From: Suillus spraguei
Lineage: Eukaryota > Basidiomycota > Agaricomycetes > Boletales > Suillaceae
Direction: 5' to 3'
DNA: 24,875 nt
NCBI GenBank assembly: GCA_016800925.1
Contig: JABCPU010000830.1
Span: 1 to 24,875 of the forward strand
In this document: piece by piece, positions 1 through 8,690 of the stretch
How positions within the stretch are numbered: position 1 is the stretch's first letter
Layout of the letters: each line of letters opens with the position of its first letter
Notes under the pieces: model-generated
The model's database searches: none
What the model was told of the DNA's origin: nothing
Seen by the model: the letters and a program-made list of their open reading frames with translations, nothing else
Translations under genes and position numbers: made by a program

Positions 1-1703
1 AGCAATTCGAGCGGCACCATCCCGAATCGCAATTGCCATGGAATGGAGATCCGGCATGGGCACATCGAGTGCCGGACGAGGCACTGGGCGCTTGAAGACG
101 GAATAGCTAAGTGAAAGATAAGGTCAGATGGTCATAGACAATTGGGGTGACTCACAAGCTGATGCAGGTGCAGGTGTCTTGGGGGCAGTGATTGTCTTGC
201 TGCGCCCACGGGACTGTGCCTTGGGTGTGGTCACAGCAGGGACAGCTGGAGTGCCGGAGGGGCCACGAGATTGACTGCGAGTTCGGGCTTTGGACTGCGA
301 GGCAGCCGGCGCATTGGAGGGAGCTCTGGAAGGTGTCCTGGAGCGAGCCTGCCGGGTGGTAGACTTCCCTCGAATGTTTTGGCGGGGATCCCATGGATGC
401 TGGGACACATTTGATCTTCTTGGTGGCGCAGCGGACGCACGACAAACATGGGGCACGGGTCCTCCTGTCCAACCGAGTGGCGCAGGGCCACTTCTCCTGG
501 GTGCAATAATGGCAGGGGTTGTTCTGTGGGTTCCATTAGTTGATGGACTCATTGGAATTCATTAGAGTACTCACTGGGCCGGGAATGAGAATATCACCTG
601 TATCCATGACTGCAGGTTCCTCAGCCGGAGTGCTGGACATTGCCTGGGGGGTCTCGACAACCTCCGGACGACTGCCGGAGGTGGCCTGACAATGGGTAAG
701 TACAGGCGGGAGGTCCGGACAAAGAATGATGACTCACCATCACCTTGGGTGGACTGCCGGCAATGAGCTGATATATAAGCATTTTTCCAAGTGCCGGACA
801 ACTAAAATATTACTTACTGAAGCAGGACCAAACAATTGCTTCTTTGGGGAACGTGGTGAACGAGGGGAATGAGGCGTCCCTACACCAATTGTGGAAGGCC
901 GGGGAACGTTGAGCGCCGGCACTCCACTCGAAATAGGCTACAGAAAATTGAGAGAATGAAAACAATGAGCTGGACGACATACCTGAACAATTGTGTCTTC
1001 ATCATCTTCCGACTCCACAAACACCTTCTGCTTGACATGGCGAGTTGCCTTGACCCGCTTGCGACCCTTCTTGGCCGACTTCGGAGGTGAGGAAGAGTGT
1101 CCGGACATCATGGGGGACTTCCTCTTCCTGCTCCCTTCCACCTCCGGCTCTGGGTCAGCAACAACCGCCTTACCTTTTCCTTTGTCCCGGAGCTCGGAGG
1201 TGGCGTGGGTGGAAGAACCAGCGACATTGCCGGCGATGACGGGTGGGGAGGGAAGGTCCACAGTGATTGGGCCAATGGAAGGGTTAGGCATGACAGGGAG
1301 ATCACCTGAATGGTCACCTAACGCCTCCCAGGCGCGAATCTTGCTGCGCCAGGAGTGTTTCAACACCCGGGGGTCGTCATGACCGATGCTGTGCCAGTTG
1401 GGCCACACCCGGGGAGTCATGGACCTGACTCTCATCAACTCCTTGGAGCAGGATGCAATGATGCCGGGCATGTAAGGCCCTTTCTCATGCTCCCGGACAA
1501 TCTCAGCCTACCCAGATCTTAGAAAAACCAAAAGTAAAATTAACACATGAATGGTACTTACCACAAGATTAGTGACTTGTGCTGTCAGAGCAAGGTGGGC
1601 TTGGCCAGTGCCGGCAGGCATGAGCCGCCCCGGCGATGATGCCCACAATCTGAGCAGTGGTTGCCTTGAGACTGGCCAAAGAGGTTTCAACTGAAGTAGA
1701 CAT
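1..1703 (-). pseudogene. Gene A, left copy: zinc-cluster/coiled-coil protein, 3' part outside window
   Basis: This is a multi-exon gene of unknown function, mirrored by 15133-17251. The start codon is at 1701-1703 (MSTSVETSLASL). Exon 2 is open from about 1506 down to 996 and encodes AEIVREHEKGPYMPG followed by a basic, serine-rich stretch (SRKRKSP, KSAKKGRKRVK) that resembles a nuclear localisation signal, then an acidic SEDDED. At about 290-497 the gene encodes a cysteine cluster: C-x2-C-x6-C (CHYCTQEKWPC) and then C-x2-C-x2-C-x6-C (CLSCVRCATKKIKC). This resembles a small zinc-binding or fungal binuclear-cluster fold. An Arg/Ser/Thr-rich tail follows. Exon 1 lacks 2 bp compared with the right arm (near 1628), which breaks the frame. 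Exon 2 is intact here but broken in the right arm. A DNA-binding role is inference only. Confidence 0.75.
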
Positions 1704-1922
1704 TTGGATTGACTTGAAAGATGTGAAAAGCTTGAGATAAGTTTGAAATCTGTGATCACTTGGATGAAGTTTCAAAAGAAACCAGACAATTGAAGGACAA
1801 TCTTGATAAGCGTTGATTGTTTGTCTTTGTTTGGTCGTGGTTCAACTTTCGGCCGTTGCCAGCCATGTGTTGAACTTCGAAGTTATCAGTTATCAATCAG
1901 TTTGATCAGTTGATCAGACATC
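1704..1922. promoter_or_regulatory. Divergent intergenic promoter region between genes A and B (left arm)
   Basis: This 219-bp gap separates the starts of genes A (minus) and B (plus), so it must hold both promoters if the genes are expressed. Near gene B (about 1880-1922) there is a cluster of overlapping GTTATCA, GTTTGATCAG and TTGATCAG motifs, with the palindrome TGATCA present twice. No clear TATA box is seen. The same gap is conserved in the right arm at 14914-15132. Confidence 0.5.
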
Positions 1923-3414
1923 ATGAGATCTCAACCAGCAGTCAGATTTTATGAACCTCCGGTCACTGAATACAACTCAATGGATGTGGATGACTCAACC
2001 GAGTCCCGGATTTCACTAGGTATGTTGTGCTTTCAGTACAGCTCTCAATTGACCGGAGATGGACCAGATGCACTGGATGATGTATACCTTGGGCCGGATG
2101 ATGAGACTGAGTCCCGGATTTCATCAGGTATGTGTTGCTTTGAGTATATCTTACAATTGACTGGACATTTATTAGATCCAAGTGAAGATGTATACCTTGG
2201 GCCGGATGATGAGATCGACTATGATTCTGGGTCATCAGGTGTTCCGGATGTCTTGGATGCAGTTTCTGGTAGGTTTCTCAATTCACATTTAGATAATCCA
2301 ACTTGGATGTTCATTCAATCCATCCAGATCATTTATGCCCGGCTCAGCCTGAGGAACTGCCTTTGTTCAACGATCCGGACTTGTACCTAGGGCCTGATGA
2401 TGATCTTATTGATTGTGATGAAGCACCGGAATGTGCTGATGTTGAGACTGATGCTCCGGCTATCCCAGGAATAGCAATTCCAGGTGAGTTCATCATACAA
2501 TCTCATTTTTATTGTTGATGTGATGTCCCAAGCACATGCAACACCTCCTAAATGTCAGTCCCCCATACCGGAACTCAGCAATGAAGACCTGCGTGCCATG
2601 CTTAGGGAGTTCATGCCCCTAGGGTCATATGATCAAACAGAATGTGAGTATTTAATTGTTCATCATGTATCTTCTGCTAATTTTCTTGAAGTTGAATCAA
2701 TTCTGGATCGCCTGGACCATTACCAACAGCGTCATGGCCATCTTCCGGAGCCTACCGTACATCAACTCCTCGAGGCTGACCGACCATTCCGAGTGGCTTG
2801 GGCTGACACATCCGACAAACTCAGAAGAGCTGATATGGACCTCCGGAGGTTGCAAAGGGCCAAACAGATGAGCTTCTGAATTGCTGCTTGTATTAGATAC
2901 CCTCATTTGAATGTTACAATCGTACGCGTCCCTATTCATTCTCTCTTTGTTTCCTCTTGTATATTACATAATGAGACTCTGACTCATATGCTCAACGCAT
3001 CTGTACTATAGTTGCCTTCCTTCTTTGGATACGCACTTACATTCTCACGTCTCTCTTGGTCCGTGCGCACATATTGACTTATTTAAGCACATTGTATTAC
3101 ACTTGATACTTTACTTTAATCTTACTGGGTTTTACCTGGAATATCTTTCGCTTAGGTCTCCAACCTAAGTCGTCTTGAATTGTCTCTAAGTCTAAGCACT
3201 CCTTAGCTTAGTCTCTATTCTTGTAGAACCTCTTAAACTCGTTTTTGAGGTCGAACCCTTGATTGTACTTGGAACACGTTCCCTTGTACTTTCACCTTGT
3301 CTTCTTTTGGACATTGTAGAACTTCCCAGCAGACCGTCTGTGTCTTTTCACTGTCGCTGGTGATGCCACCCCAGTTCGTAACATTGAAAAGTGTGATGAT
3401 CAACCCCATATGTA
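1923..3414 (+). pseudogene. Gene B, left copy: YLGPDD-repeat acidic protein, disrupted by solo LTR
   Basis: I do not recognise this protein family. A consistent model has six exons: 1923-2019, 2059-2127, 2176-2268, 2328-2483, 2533-2643 and 2692 onward. All five introns are phase 1. The protein is acidic and has three copies of the motif (D/E/P)-D-(V/L)-YLGPDD, each near an exon edge. The last exon encodes DRLDHYQQRHGHLPEPTVHQ and a charged helix ending RRLQRAKQM. Here the frame ends at 2879 (TGA) because of one extra T compared with the right arm. The original last codons, as kept in the right arm (LDTLIEKCDD), are split by the solo LTR at 2912-3383 and resume at 3389. The start may instead be the internal ATG at 1980, because only this arm has an open frame from 1923. 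Confidence 0.7.
2912..3383 (+). mobile_element. Solo LTR (gypsy) with TTGAA target-site duplication
   Basis: The 472-bp sequence begins TGTTAC and ends GTAACA, a perfect 6-bp terminal inverted repeat with the usual TG...CA ends. It is flanked by TTGAA at 2907-2911 and 3384-3388. The right arm at about 13930 has one TTGAA and no insertion. The sequence matches, in reverse complement, the 5' LTR of the gypsy element at 22923-23391. It contains a TATA-like TATTTAAG at 3080-3087, a putative transcript start ACTTTAATCTT at 3113-3123 and a perfect 7-bp-stem hairpin at 3151-3169. It is a solo LTR left by LTR-LTR recombination. It interrupts the last codons of gene B. Confidence 0.93.
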
Positions 3415-3740
3415 AATATTTGGATATTCATTCACATACTTACATCATGTTCACCACTGAATTTTTCATGTATAACAATGACATTTCCAATTGATTTTAG
3501 ATGATGCATACACCCAATTGTCGCATTCCAACTACCAATGATTGATTCCTGGGGTCCGGACCTCAGTGATTGGGATTCATCCAGAACTCAGTGATCAGGT
3601 TTCGTAATATTTGGATATTCATTCACATACTTACATCATGTGAACCACTGAATTTTCATGTATAACAATGACATTTCCAATTTATTTTAGATGATGCACA
3701 AACCCTAATCTCTAATACCAACTACCAATGATTGATACCC
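3415..3740. repeat. Direct repeat of about 140 bp, period 191 bp (left arm)
   Basis: The segment starting AATATTTGGATATTCATTC at 3415 recurs at 3606. Both copies run through a shared ACATTTCCAATT, a TTTTAGATGATGCA stretch and CCAACTACCAATGATTGAT. The copies are separated by the minisatellite motif TCCGGA-CTCAGTGAT. The unit lies between the convergent 3' ends of genes B and C. It has no coding potential that I can support. Confidence 0.85.
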
Positions 3741-3800
3741 AGCTGCCGGACCTTGGTGATCGGGAGTTGTCCGGAACTTGGTGCTTGGGATTCGACATTT
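3550..3800. repeat. TCCGGAACT-CGGTGATC minisatellite, left arm
   Basis: Short units built on TCCGGAACTCGGTGATCGG occur in both inter-repeat spaces (about 3554-3600 and 3740-3785). The second cluster has two units here and three in the right arm (about 13505-13565), so the unit of about 26-29 bp has changed copy number since the arms separated. The core CCGA-ACTCCGG is also the core of the satellite at 17430-18930. Confidence 0.7.
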
Positions 3801-3881
3801 GGGACGTGGGACACTGTGTTTTGAGAAGTGTGACAAAGGATGAAAATGTGGTACACATGGGGGCAGTTTGGTATATGTACA

Positions 3882-5731
3882 TTATTTCCTTCCCCTTGCC
3901 CTGGTTACTCGAAGTGTACTCTCTACCGGCTTTTGAGACTTACTCCAGGTGGTCCTTGCGGATGGTTCAATGACAGCTTTCTTGCCCTGTATACTCCTTG
4001 GTTCCGGCGATGTGTTCCTCTCTTCCACTTCCTCAGTCAACCCAGCCAGGAGGTCGCCCATCCATGATGTCAAAAGTGCACCTGCCTTGGCCAGCCTGGC
4101 CGGGCAAGGCTCCGGCATTGAACATGGAACTTCTGTCTCCTTGGGTGCTGAAGATGGATGTGCTATTCATCTGGGTTTCTTCAGCGGGGATCGACCGTCA
4201 GCCGAGTCATCATCAATGTCATCCTCCTTGTCATGAGTGTCACTGTTCGGTATCACTCTCGGCTTCGGTTGATGGATCCAGGGCCTTTGGAGGGTTCCAC
4301 TCTTCTGCATTCTCACTTTATGAGTCAGACGAGATGGCGACTTGCCGGATACCACAGATGGTACCATGTCCCCATCTTTGTTCTTCCATGCTTTGAACAG
4401 GAATGTTGAATCTTTTCCTGTTTCCTGCTGAGCATACCAGAAATTGAGCAAGGCCGTTGTGTCCCAGTTTTGCAACTTCGAAGGCTCCTTCAGGTCAATA
4501 TCTGCCGGAAGATACTTCCTTGCCACAAAGTCATCCTGACTTTGTATGAGGCACTCCATGGCACGACAGCCTTGTCATTCCCGGAACATATTCCTGTGTC
4601 CACGCATTCAGCAACATCTCGGATGTTGCCACGAAAGACTCACTGTAGTGTGATGTAAGAAACGCCCTGACTATGGCTTTCTTCTCCTCAAGTTTTGTTT
4701 CGTGATGTCTGGAAGCAATGGCATCCCATCCCCATCTGTGTCGAGTTCAAAGCTGGTTTTCTGACTCTTTTGCGACCTCCCTTGACCTGTCGTCCTCGTC
4801 CTGTGCCCCGGCACCTATCATTGTGATGATCAATGAATTCATTCTTGCATCCAAAGTTCAAACACTCACCGAACTGTTCCTGGGCGTACTCCTGCCATAC
4901 TGGCTCAATGTCCTCCCAGTCCTTTGTCTTCATGAAGCTGTCCCCATCTCCTAATGCCTCATTATCATCATGCCTGCACACATATATTGAGATCGAAGAT
5001 CGGCGATGACAGACACAATTGACTTACATCCCGAACAGAACCTCTCCCTGTTCATTCTTCCAAGCTGACAACACAAAAACTCTCATCCCCATTGCCTCCA
5101 CATCTCTTTCGAAAAGTGCTCCATATATGCGGTCCCTTCTTAGAGCAACTTCTGCTTGTATCTCCGGAGGAGGAAAGCTGTTTGACCATTCTTCCCTGTT
5201 TCTTTTGCCTTCTCCAACTCGTCGTCGTCCAATTCAGCCATGACTCTCTTCACAGCCCCCTGATAATGTTTGAACATACCGGATCTCCTGGCTTTGCCCC
5301 GACTCATCCTCAATCCTCTTTAGCACCTCTTCGCGCTTCTGCTGGTAGACCACCATCCTAGGGTCCATTTCCTCCCATACTTTATCATGTCCTTCCTTTC
5401 CTTCCTTTTCTTGTTGTTGAACAACCAAGTCTTATACATCTGAGAGTTGATGGAAGAATAAGATGTTAAAATTGTAGTTTTTCAACACAACGAAGACGCA
5501 TCACCTGCTTCCTCTTTTTCCATTGTCCTTGGTCGACTTTAGGAGCAAACAACCTGGCTGCCCTGGCAATTGCAGTGAAAACCCCTCGCTTCTCACCCCT
5601 TTTGGCCCGGTCCACTCAGGAAGGTAGTTCTTCAACTCCGAAATTTCGTTTTCCGTGAGCTTCTGTGTCTGTGGTTGACGTGCCCTATTTCTGCCGGAAG
5701 TCAAGTGAGTGGAATGACCCGTCCTTGCCAT
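3882..5731 (-). pseudogene. Gene C, left copy: Agaricomycete multicopy family, unknown function
   Basis: This is the mirror of the gene at 11548-13404, with ATG at 5729-5731 (MARTGHSTHLTSG). Exon 1 has frame-breaking indels near 5605 (after LPEW). Later parts are well preserved: FLFKAWKNKDGDMVP, KLQNWDTTALLNFWYAQQ, an acidic KEDDIDDDSADG and a basic C-terminus ending RVTRARGRK. One further base lost near 5152 (a CGT codon region) shifts this copy compared with the right arm. The family is one I recall as multicopy in mushroom genomes, with no assigned catalytic function. The gene is divergent from KDZ, whose start is 237 bp away, and convergent with gene B. Confidence 0.75.
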
Positions 5732-5967
5732 GGTGAATCAAATTGCAGAATGGGCTGAGGATAAGCAAGGTGGAAGTATGAACGAATTGTCAGAAGTTGA
5801 TCTTTGACAAAAGCCTAACAGTAGCTTAATTGAGCTATATTGGTCCCGAAGCCATAAATGGACATAAATTTGTAATGAGTCGGCAGGACAGTATGACACC
5901 ACAATGTAATAAAAATTCATTCCACCTGAGCAGATGCTTTGCTTGCAAAATTAGCATTAAAAATAAG
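5732..5967. promoter_or_regulatory. Divergent promoter region between gene C and KDZ (left arm)
   Basis: This 236-bp gap lies between the gene C start (5731, minus) and the KDZ start (5968, plus). It is conserved in the right arm at 11312-11547. An AT-rich stretch (AGCTATATTGGTCCC near 5834) could hold a core promoter, but no unambiguous TATA box is visible. Head-to-head spacing this close suggests that gene C and KDZ are co-expressed parts of one module. Confidence 0.5.
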
Positions 5968-8583
5968 ATGAAGATAGGTAGATGCACCCCATTGCAAAAA
6001 TCCCACAGGGTAGAAGCAAGGGGCAGCAAAGGTAGAAAGATTTGGGTCAAGGTCCCACTTGCAAGCACAAGACGACGAGCCTACAGGTCCATGCCTCACT
6101 CTCCCCCAGAATCACCAACACTTCAGCCTGTTCAGGCACCACCTCCTTGGATGACTTTCCTGACAATACTTACGAGCAAGACCAAGGCTCATTTGAGCCA
6201 TTGCAACTCCCAAAAACCATGGCAAGTTCATGTTAAATGTTGGAGTGTCATTCAAACTATAGCTAAATATAAAAAATGCAGAGTCAAAATGACTACCTCA
6301 GGCAATGGCTGCCAAGGCAGGAATCATATCTGCATCACCTCCTGGATCGAGAAGCTCCACCAGAAGACAGGAGATGCATCATCTGCCACCAGGATGGGGT
6401 CTACAAATGTCAAGATTGTCTTGGCGAGCCTCTCTATTGCACGGGCTGTTGCAGGAGTCAACATCGTTGCAATCCTTTCCACTGGATCAGTCAATGGAAT
6501 GGTCAATTCTTCGAGCGGAGTTGTCTCGCTCATGTCGGACTCACCATACACCTCGGGCATGATGGCAAGCAATGTCCGGTGCTCACAGATAGGTGGGATT
6601 TGTTCGAAGGAGATGAACCTGAAGACCAGCTTGAGCCCGAAGATCTTCCGTCTGTGTCGGGACCTGAGTTCCAGCCGAAGGAAAACACCATGGTCATCAT
6701 TGACAAGTCCGGAGTTCACCGCCTCGAGGTTCGATGCTGTGATTGTCCAAATGCCATGAGTCCGGACATTCAAATGTTTCGGCATGGATTTTTCCCTGCA
6801 TCGTTTAACAGGCCGAAGACCGTGTTTACCTTCGGAGTGCTGGATGATTTTCTATTGGACAACCTTGAATGCAGCACCTCCGCAATGAACTATTACAGTA
6901 AGCTCCGGCGAATGACCTCGAGCATGTTTCCACACCTTGTTCCGGTAATGCTATTTGTGCTTCATCTAAAGGACATTATGTTGACACAGGCCGTGGCAAG
7001 GATCGATACAGAGAGCTCATGAGAGTCGCTCGACAGTGGAGGCAGTTGAAGACCATGAAATGGCATGGCTATGGCCATCGTTCTGACATCCCGAACGCAG
7101 GAGATCTTGCATTATTTTGCCCGGCATGTCCTCAGCCTGGGATTAATGTATCTTTGTCAGGGGATGAATCACTTGATGAGTGAGTCATGTTCAATACCGA
7201 AGTGAACTCGGCGATGATAAGAACTCCAAGCTGGAAATACACCCGGTCATTTGTGATGGACAGAAATTTCAAAGCTGAACACCTGCATCCCATTAATCCC
7301 CTCGATGAAGTTTGGCTTTCAGATGGGCTTGGATTCATGGTCGGAAAGGACAGGTATACATGCATCTTGCGGAGGCTGCTGACACGGTGGAAAAATGAGC
7401 TGCAACAATCACCGGGCGGTCAATCAAGCAAATGGGCGCGGCACAAGCTCGAGTCCACAGGAATCGGGGAGTTGCCTGCGCCCGCATGGGTGCTTTGTCC
7501 CTCACTCGATGGTTGATTTTCAGAAAGGGGAAAGGCAAGCCAAACATGCCATTCGACATTCACTAGTTGACCATGCATCATTTGCAGACAAATGAACATG
7601 GACTACGCCCTTTGTGAGGCTGCCCAGCACAACATGGAAGGCATTACCAGGGCTGTCACCTTCTATGACATCAATTGTCAATACAACAAGCACTTTCGTG
7701 TTCGGTGGATCGAAGCCGATACCTTGACATGGTACCAGAACTGACCATCATTCCTGGAATCGGGTTGTGGCATGTGCATGGACATCAGGACAGTTGCTAT
7801 GTCCGATATGCTTCAATTTTATTGAAGGCATTGGCCGGATTGATGGAGAGATCATGGAGACCCTATGGGCGCGTCTCAACCTGATTTCCCCTGCCGCTCG
7901 GGGAATGTCATCCCCGCACCGAAAGGAATGTCTTGATTATCAGATGAACGATTCCAATTTCTGCAAGATGATCCGCATGAAAAGGACTCTTTGCCGGAAA
8001 TACAAGCTGGCGAAGAATGGCATCGCCGAAAGTGGCAAGGCTTTCGACAGACTTGATGAAGCTGCACCCGGCAATTTAAAGACACAATGGTTAGCCAGCG
8101 AGATGGTCGCTCAGTCCAAGAGAATCAGGGATCCTGCGGCGATGGATTTATATGAAATCAATATCAAGAAGGGTAAGTTAACATTCTTTGTCTCCGTGGA
8201 GCTCCGCATTCATTTTTCACTTAGCACCAAGCAAAAAGGAGATCGAGCTTAGACTACTAGAAGCGGGTAATGCCCGTCATGCAGCACCCTCTCGCAGATC
8301 TGTGGCAACATGGATATCCATTGGGTTGGCAATTGAAGAGGCTCAAATTGCATTGCTCATCGAGGTCCGCAGAATTGGAAGACGATCGACGGAGACACAG
8401 AGATTAGATATCGCCCGGCAACGCGATCGTATCAAGGCCAGATAGATGAATTCACTCGGTCTGCTCTTACGCATCTGGGAGAGGGATTTGATGCAGATGA
8501 CGATCCTGACGACTTGAACATAGATATTCTTGACGATATCGATGATGACCCGGCGGATTTCACCGAGATCTGTGCATGGACAA
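5968..8583 (+). pseudogene. KDZ transposase with CxC2-type cysteine cluster, left copy, 3' truncated
   Basis: This encodes a KDZ-superfamily (Kyakuja-Dileera-Zisupton) DNA transposase. Suggested exons are 5968-6221, 6282-6944, 7001-7179, 7222-7534, 7588-8172 and 8225-8583. Exon 2 encodes the cysteine cluster: SQNDYLRQWLPRQESYLHHL, then CIICHQDGVYKCQDC and CTGCCRSQHRCNPFHWISQW. The transposase core follows: FVMDGNFKAEH, VWLSDGLGFMV, HKLESTGIG, PHSMVDFQKGE, FYDINCQYNKHF, GIGLWHVHGHQD, GEIMETLW and ARGMSSPHRKE. By family knowledge the acidic catalytic residues should be the D of DGNF, the D of YDINCQ and an E of the GEIMETLW helix. All are still encoded. Single-base losses break the frame near 6151, 7338, 7391, 7476 and 7815. 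The copy ends in the acidic tail at the inverted-repeat junction, so the usual C-terminus is missing. Introns 1 and 4 have GC-AG boundaries. Confidence 0.92.
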
Positions 8584-8690
8584 TCTGCCCTTCACGAAGA
8601 TCTCCAACGGAATCAGATCCTCTGCCATACAGCGTCTGCAATGTTCAACCCGAGGTTGATGGCAATGGAATTATGGTGAGCTCAGGGAGT
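8584..8690. other. 107-bp asymmetric centre (loop) of the inverted repeat
   Basis: The arms pair up to the sequence TGCATGGACAA at 8573-8583 and TTGTCCATGCA at 8691-8701. The bases between do not pair. Read on the minus strand, the loop continues the right-arm KDZ gene: after the acidic tail it encodes PELTIIPLPS and, further on and in another frame, DLREGQ. As I recall it, this matches the C-terminal part of KDZ transposases (an IPLPS stretch followed by LREGQ). The loop is thus 107 bp of KDZ sequence kept only in the right copy. The left copy was joined at 8583/8584, which is the geometry of a fold-back or template-switch inverted duplication. Confidence 0.85.

Larger units (their letters stand above)
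1..8583 (+). repeat. Left arm of giant inverted repeat (continues left of window)
   Basis: The sequence from position 1 to 8583 reappears as reverse complement at 8691-16822. Anchors are position 1 against 16822, the gene A start (1703 against 15133), the gene C start (5731 against 11548), the KDZ start (5968 against 11311) and the junction (8583 against 8691). The arm carries gene A (3' part cut by the window edge), gene B, gene C and the 5' part of a KDZ transposase gene. It is about 450 bp longer than the matching right arm. A 472-bp solo LTR plus its 5-bp target duplication (2907-3388) accounts for this, less one minisatellite unit that only the right arm has. The other differences are scattered substitutions and 1-3 nt indels. 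Confidence 0.97.

Noticed and set aside
993..1382. Plus-strand open frame of about 130 codons opposite gene A exon 2
   Set aside because: It is antisense to a better-supported exon that has splice sites and arm-to-arm conservation of its own frame.
7170..7225. In-frame TGA in both KDZ arms (after the DESLDE codons) read as a shared nonsense mutation
   Set aside because: A GTGAGT donor overlaps the TGA, and splicing to the AG at 7220-7221 gives DETPSWKYTRSFVMDG in the right frame, so a 42-bp intron explains it better.
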